DNA of 64,000 bases. Origin: Nonomuraea jabiensis (lineage in GTDB: Bacteria; Actinomycetota; Actinomycetes; Streptosporangiales; Streptosporangiaceae). A program made the translations under genes and the position numbers. Below the pieces are notes generated by a model. The model had not been told where the DNA came from and ran no database searches. It saw only the letters and a program-made list of their open reading frames with translations. Of the stretch, positions 61,464-64,000 are shown in pieces. The DNA lies in contig NZ_JACHMB010000001.1 of the NCBI RefSeq assembly GCF_014204795.1, positions 4,092,001 to 4,156,000 of the forward strand, given 5' to 3'. Each line of letters begins with the position of its first letter. The stretch's first letter is position 1.

Positions 61464-62417
61464 TCAGCCGGCTTTCTTGTCCTTGTCGGCGAGCGTGCCG
61501 CAGGTGAAGCCCTTTTCGCGGTCGGGGTCGAGCTGGATGTCGACCAGGATCGTGCTCTCCGAGAACTTGCGGAAGGTCATCAGCTTGTCGCAGTCGTAGA
61601 AGGCGTACCCGCCCTCGAACTCGCCCAGCAGCATCATCCAGCGCCCGTCGTAGAGCGTCTTGCCGCTGCTGTCCTGGAGCCTCGCCCACTGGTCCTGGAA
61701 GCCGAGGCTGTCGAGCAGGGTGTTGGCCTGCCCGGTCTCCTGCACCTGCACGGCGCCGAAGACCATCTGGATGATGAGCAGGTATCCCAGCCCGACGCCC
61801 GTGAAGGCCCCGATGAGGACCTTCATCCCGGCGCGGCCGATCGCCTTGCGGCGCAGCAGCCGGAAGGGCACCACGTAGGCCAGGAAGCCGAGCAGGATCG
61901 CGAAGACGACCTCACCGCCGCCCAGGTGCTCTCCCGATGCGGTGTACACGTAATAGAGGAAGCCCAGGTAGGACAGACCTGCCCAGATCGCGGCGATCAC
62001 GGCGACGATCCACGGGCGCTTCCGGACGGCCTGGAACACGCGCCCGGCCCAGCCGCGGGTGATGCGGTCGAGCAGCCAGCCCAGGCCGATGAGCAGGCCG
62101 ATGAACGAGGCGGTGATCAGCATCAGCGGCAGCAGGGTGCCCAGGAGCCGCCCGAAGAGCACGGACTGGTCCATGCCGGCCTGCTCGGGCGTGATGCCGA
62201 AGACGCTGTACATCTCCTTGAAGCCCATGTACAGCAGCGCGTACAGCGTGACACCGGCCGGGACCACCACCGAGCCGATCTTCTCGAGTACGTCGAGGAC
62301 GCCGCCGCTGTCCTCCTCGGCCTCTGCGGTCGCCGTCACGGGCTCGGCCGGGGGAGCGGCCGGCGTCGGGGGCTGAGCCGGAGGGGTCTGGTCTAACGGA
62401 TAAGACTGATAAGTCAT
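61464..62417 (-). CDS. polytopic membrane protein of unknown function
   Basis: A 317-residue protein. A Pro-rich N-terminus (PPAQPPTPAAPPAEP) is followed by about five membrane helices (near residues 47-65, 90-113, 137-157, 168-186, 200-222) and a C-terminal soluble domain of about 95 residues with two Cys (FYDCDKLMTF, FTCGTLADK). I do not recognise the family. Only a 129-bp gap with a hairpin separates it from the 901-aa membrane protein on the same strand, so the two may form a module. Confidence 0.7.
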   Translation of the reverse strand: MTYQSYPLDQTPPAQPPTPAAPPAEPVTATAEAEEDSGGVLDVLEKIGSVVVPAGVTLYALLYMGFKEMYSVFGITPEQAGMDQSVLFGRLLGTLLPLMLITASFIGLLIGLGWLLDRITRGWAGRVFQAVRKRPWIVAVIAAIWAGLSYLGFLYYVYTASGEHLGGGEVVFAILLGFLAYVVPFRLLRRKAIGRAGMKVLIGAFTGVGLGYLLIIQMVFGAVQVQETGQANTLLDSLGFQDQWARLQDSSGKTLYDGRWMMLLGEFEGGYAFYDCDKLMTFRKFSESTILVDIQLDPDREKGFTCGTLADKDKKAG

Positions 62418-62843
62418 GATTAATCGGAATCCATGCCTGTTTGAAGGATTATGGGGGTAATTGCAAGATCATTAGCCGCTGGAGGGCAGTGCTGATTGGT
62501 CCCATCCCGATCGCCCTAATGGCGATCCAGCACAAAGCCCTCAAAGCGGGCGAGCCAGGGTCTCGGCAGGAGTAGAGGGACGCGGCGAGGCCGCGGTCGT
62601 CACTTCAACTTCTTTCGAAATGTCCCCTGGTCTTCGCTGATCGTCCGAGGTCGCCGCCTCTGCGGCGGCGCTCAGCCCCATACCGTAGCGGTCGAGAGGG
62701 CGCGGCCGCGACAGAACCCCCGCGATGCCGATATATGCCTGTAAGTCGCCCGAAACGGCCACGAGCGCGCGGTATTTTCGCCGACTCGCACATTTACCTG
62801 ACCCGTCCTGTGGTCAGTCGGAGCCATTCGCGTCATGACGTAT
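62418..62843. other. 426-bp intergenic region, no gene seen
   Basis: Region between the membrane-protein start (62417) and the isoaspartyl methyltransferase stop (62844). It is AT-rich in 62405-62480, as expected for a promoter of the minus-strand gene. No open frame shows coding-like third-position bias or a convincing start. Confidence 0.5.
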
Positions 62844-63482
62844 TCACGGGCAGGGCGTGTCGTCCACATGTTCGCCGATCAGAGGGACGAACCGGGCGGG
62901 TGTCAGCAGGCGCTCCTGGACCAGGCGGTCGTGCCGCTTGCCGAAGAGCACGACGGTCTCGTTCAGCTCCTCGTGGATCGGCATGACCAGCCGTCCGCCC
63001 TCGGCGAGTTGCTCGGCGAGCGGGGCGGGCACCGTACGGGCCGTGGCGGACACGACGACGGCGTCGAAGGGCGCGTGCTCGGGCAGTCCGGCGGTGCCGT
63101 CGCCGACGAATACCTCGGCGCCGGTGATCCCGGCTGCGGCGAGGTTGGCCCGCGCGTGCCGGGCCAGGTCGGCGTGGCGTTCCATCGAGTACACGCGGCG
63201 GGCCATACGGGCGAGCAGGGCGGTCTGGTAGCCGTACCCGGTGCCGATCTCCAGGACCGTCTCCGTGCCGGACAGCCGCAGGGCGTCGATCATCTGCGCG
63301 ATCAGGGACGGCTGCGAGGTGGGCTGGCCGTGGCCGATCGGGATCGGTTCGTCGAAAGGGGCGCGGTCGGCGTGACGCGGCGGCACGAACCGGTCGCGCG
63401 GTGTGGTGGCGAGGGCCGCCAGCAGCCGGGGATCTTCCACCCCGGCCCACTGGGCGGCCTTCACCAGCGTCTCGAACTCCAT
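62844..63482 (-). CDS. pcm: protein-L-isoaspartate O-methyltransferase
   Basis: A 212-residue class I methyltransferase that starts repair of isoaspartate residues in proteins. It has the PIMT N-terminal region DRFVPPRHAD, GQPTSQPSLIAQMIDAL, the SAM-binding motif VLEIGTGYGYQTALLA and the later FDAVVVSATARTVP. The family is used in actinobacteria also for modifying peptides (for example lanthipeptide-associated PIMTs), but no precursor-peptide gene is near. Confidence 0.92.
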   Translation of the reverse strand: MEFETLVKAAQWAGVEDPRLLAALATTPRDRFVPPRHADRAPFDEPIPIGHGQPTSQPSLIAQMIDALRLSGTETVLEIGTGYGYQTALLARMARRVYSMERHADLARHARANLAAAGITGAEVFVGDGTAGLPEHAPFDAVVVSATARTVPAPLAEQLAEGGRLVMPIHEELNETVVLFGKRHDRLVQERLLTPARFVPLIGEHVDDTPCP

Positions 63483-63559
63483 CGGCAGTCACCCGCCGAC
63501 GCGCTGCTCCGAGCCATGCCCACCTGCTTCCCCACAGGCCGGGCACGATGCTGTCGGTG

Positions 63560-64000
63560 TCAGCAGTTCTTGCCGTTGTTGATGCAGCGGACGACGGTGT
63601 TCATGAGCCTGTGCGACATCACGCCGATGGCGCCGGCGTGGTCGGTGCTCGGGTCGTTCTGCTCGCTCGCGAATCCGTCCACCGCGAAGGGGGCGTCTCC
63701 CGAGGTGGGCACGTCGTCGTAGGTCAGCGTCATCCGGAGCTGCGGCACGGCCTCGGTGCCGCTGGGGCAGGCGCCGGTCTCGTCAGGGAAGACGAGGTGC
63801 GTGCGGTGGTCGGCGCTGTCGAGGTTCTGGCCGTCCCAGCAGCTGGGCATGTCGAAGACGCGGACCAGGTCGCTGCCGGAGGGGCAGATCGGGTACTTGT
63901 CGGTCAGCCGGTCGGTGAAGCCCGTGCAGGTGAACGTCGGGCGGGCGTTCTCAGCGCCGTTGCTGGCCGCCCTGGCGTCGCCGGAGATCATCCTGAGGAA
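63560..64000 (-). CDS. DUF1996 domain secreted protein, C-terminal part (cut by window edge)
   Basis: The last 147 residues of a protein whose start lies beyond the right edge. It contains MPSCWDGQNLDSADHRTHLVFP, the signature of DUF1996, and several Cys (FTCTG, ICPSG, CWDG, CPSG, CINNGKNC) indicating a disulfide-rich extracellular protein. Related proteins in actinobacteria and fungi are secreted and often linked to cell-wall or carbohydrate-binding domains. Function unknown. Confidence 0.85.
   Translation of the reverse strand, partial: FLRMISGDARAASNGAENARPTFTCTGFTDRLTDKYPICPSGSDLVRVFDMPSCWDGQNLDSADHRTHLVFPDETGACPSGTEAVPQLRMTLTYDDVPTSGDAPFAVDGFASEQNDPSTDHAGAIGVMSHRLMNTVVRCINNGKNC

Overview
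The window is very GC-rich, densely packed and uses many GTG/TTG starts, which points to an actinobacterium. The gene order glmM ... acpS, nnr, alr, tsaE, tsaB, rimI, tsaD, groES, groEL1, an ShbA/SigD-type sigma factor, a DUF5319 gene, guaB, guaB3 ... guaA matches the chromosomal core order of mycobacteria and other filamentous actinobacteria. The style of the accessory genes suggests a Streptosporangiaceae-like (for example Nonomuraea-like) soil organism. That assignment is inference. No rRNA, tRNA, CRISPR array or transposase was seen.

Layout. 1-6.2 kb: the 3' end of glmM, a four-gene ABC-2 exporter operon (two ATPases and two permeases), a DUF389 membrane protein and coaA. 6.3-17 kb: a PhoX-like phosphatase, then acpS, a bifunctional NAD(P)HX repair enzyme, alanine racemase, an alpha/beta hydrolase, tsaE, a lipoprotein plus class F sortase pair, a kinase-like APH protein, and tsaB-rimI-tsaD. 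With tsaE, this last group supplies most of the t6A tRNA-modification machinery. 17-21 kb: a 728-aa protein that is almost entirely coiled coil (23 hendecads followed by heptads), and a THUMP-like methyltransferase carrying a Pro/His/Gly repeat insert. 21-23.3 kb: groES-groEL1 with a textbook promoter and CIRCE operator.

23.3-26 kb looks like an accessory insertion between groEL1 and the sigma factor, where mycobacteria carry whiB3. It holds a secreted sialidase with 33-bp tandem repeats at its 3' end, and a compact wHTH-nucleotidyltransferase/HEPN gene pair preceded by a perfect palindrome. 26.4-31.8 kb: the ShbA-type sigma factor followed by only a 50-codon remnant resembling the sigma-binding end of its anti-sigma factor, then DUF5319, a TrmB/LuxR-type regulator, a terminated orphan transcript candidate, guaB and guaB3. 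31.8-35.4 kb: an ECF42-type sigma factor, a divergent TetR/reductase pair with an operator palindrome, a kinase-like protein and a GNAT.

35.4-40 kb is an amino-sugar catabolic operon (SIS isomerase/deaminase, deacetylase, PfkB kinase, class II aldolase) divergent from a DeoR regulator. The set fits N-acetylgalactosamine-6-phosphate breakdown through tagatose phosphates. 40-52 kb: glycerol-3-phosphate dehydrogenase, DinB-like protein, subtilase, beta-propeller lipoprotein, Ser/Thr kinase with a propeller-like sensor, aldehyde dehydrogenase, TetR, MBL-fold protein, and a cysteine-synthase-fold protein whose PLP lysine is replaced by arginine. 52-64 kb: GNAT, DUF885 peptidase-like protein, SDR, a membrane protein, guaA, an RsbW-like ATPase, a two-gene membrane module of unknown function (901 aa with a periplasmic-binding-like ectodomain, and 317 aa), an isoaspartyl methyltransferase and the truncated end of a DUF1996 protein.

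The strongest candidates for something new are the hendecad/heptad coiled-coil protein, the wHTH-MNT/HEPN pair, the truncated anti-sigma remnant, the lysine-less PLP-fold protein and the 58.6-62.4 kb membrane module.
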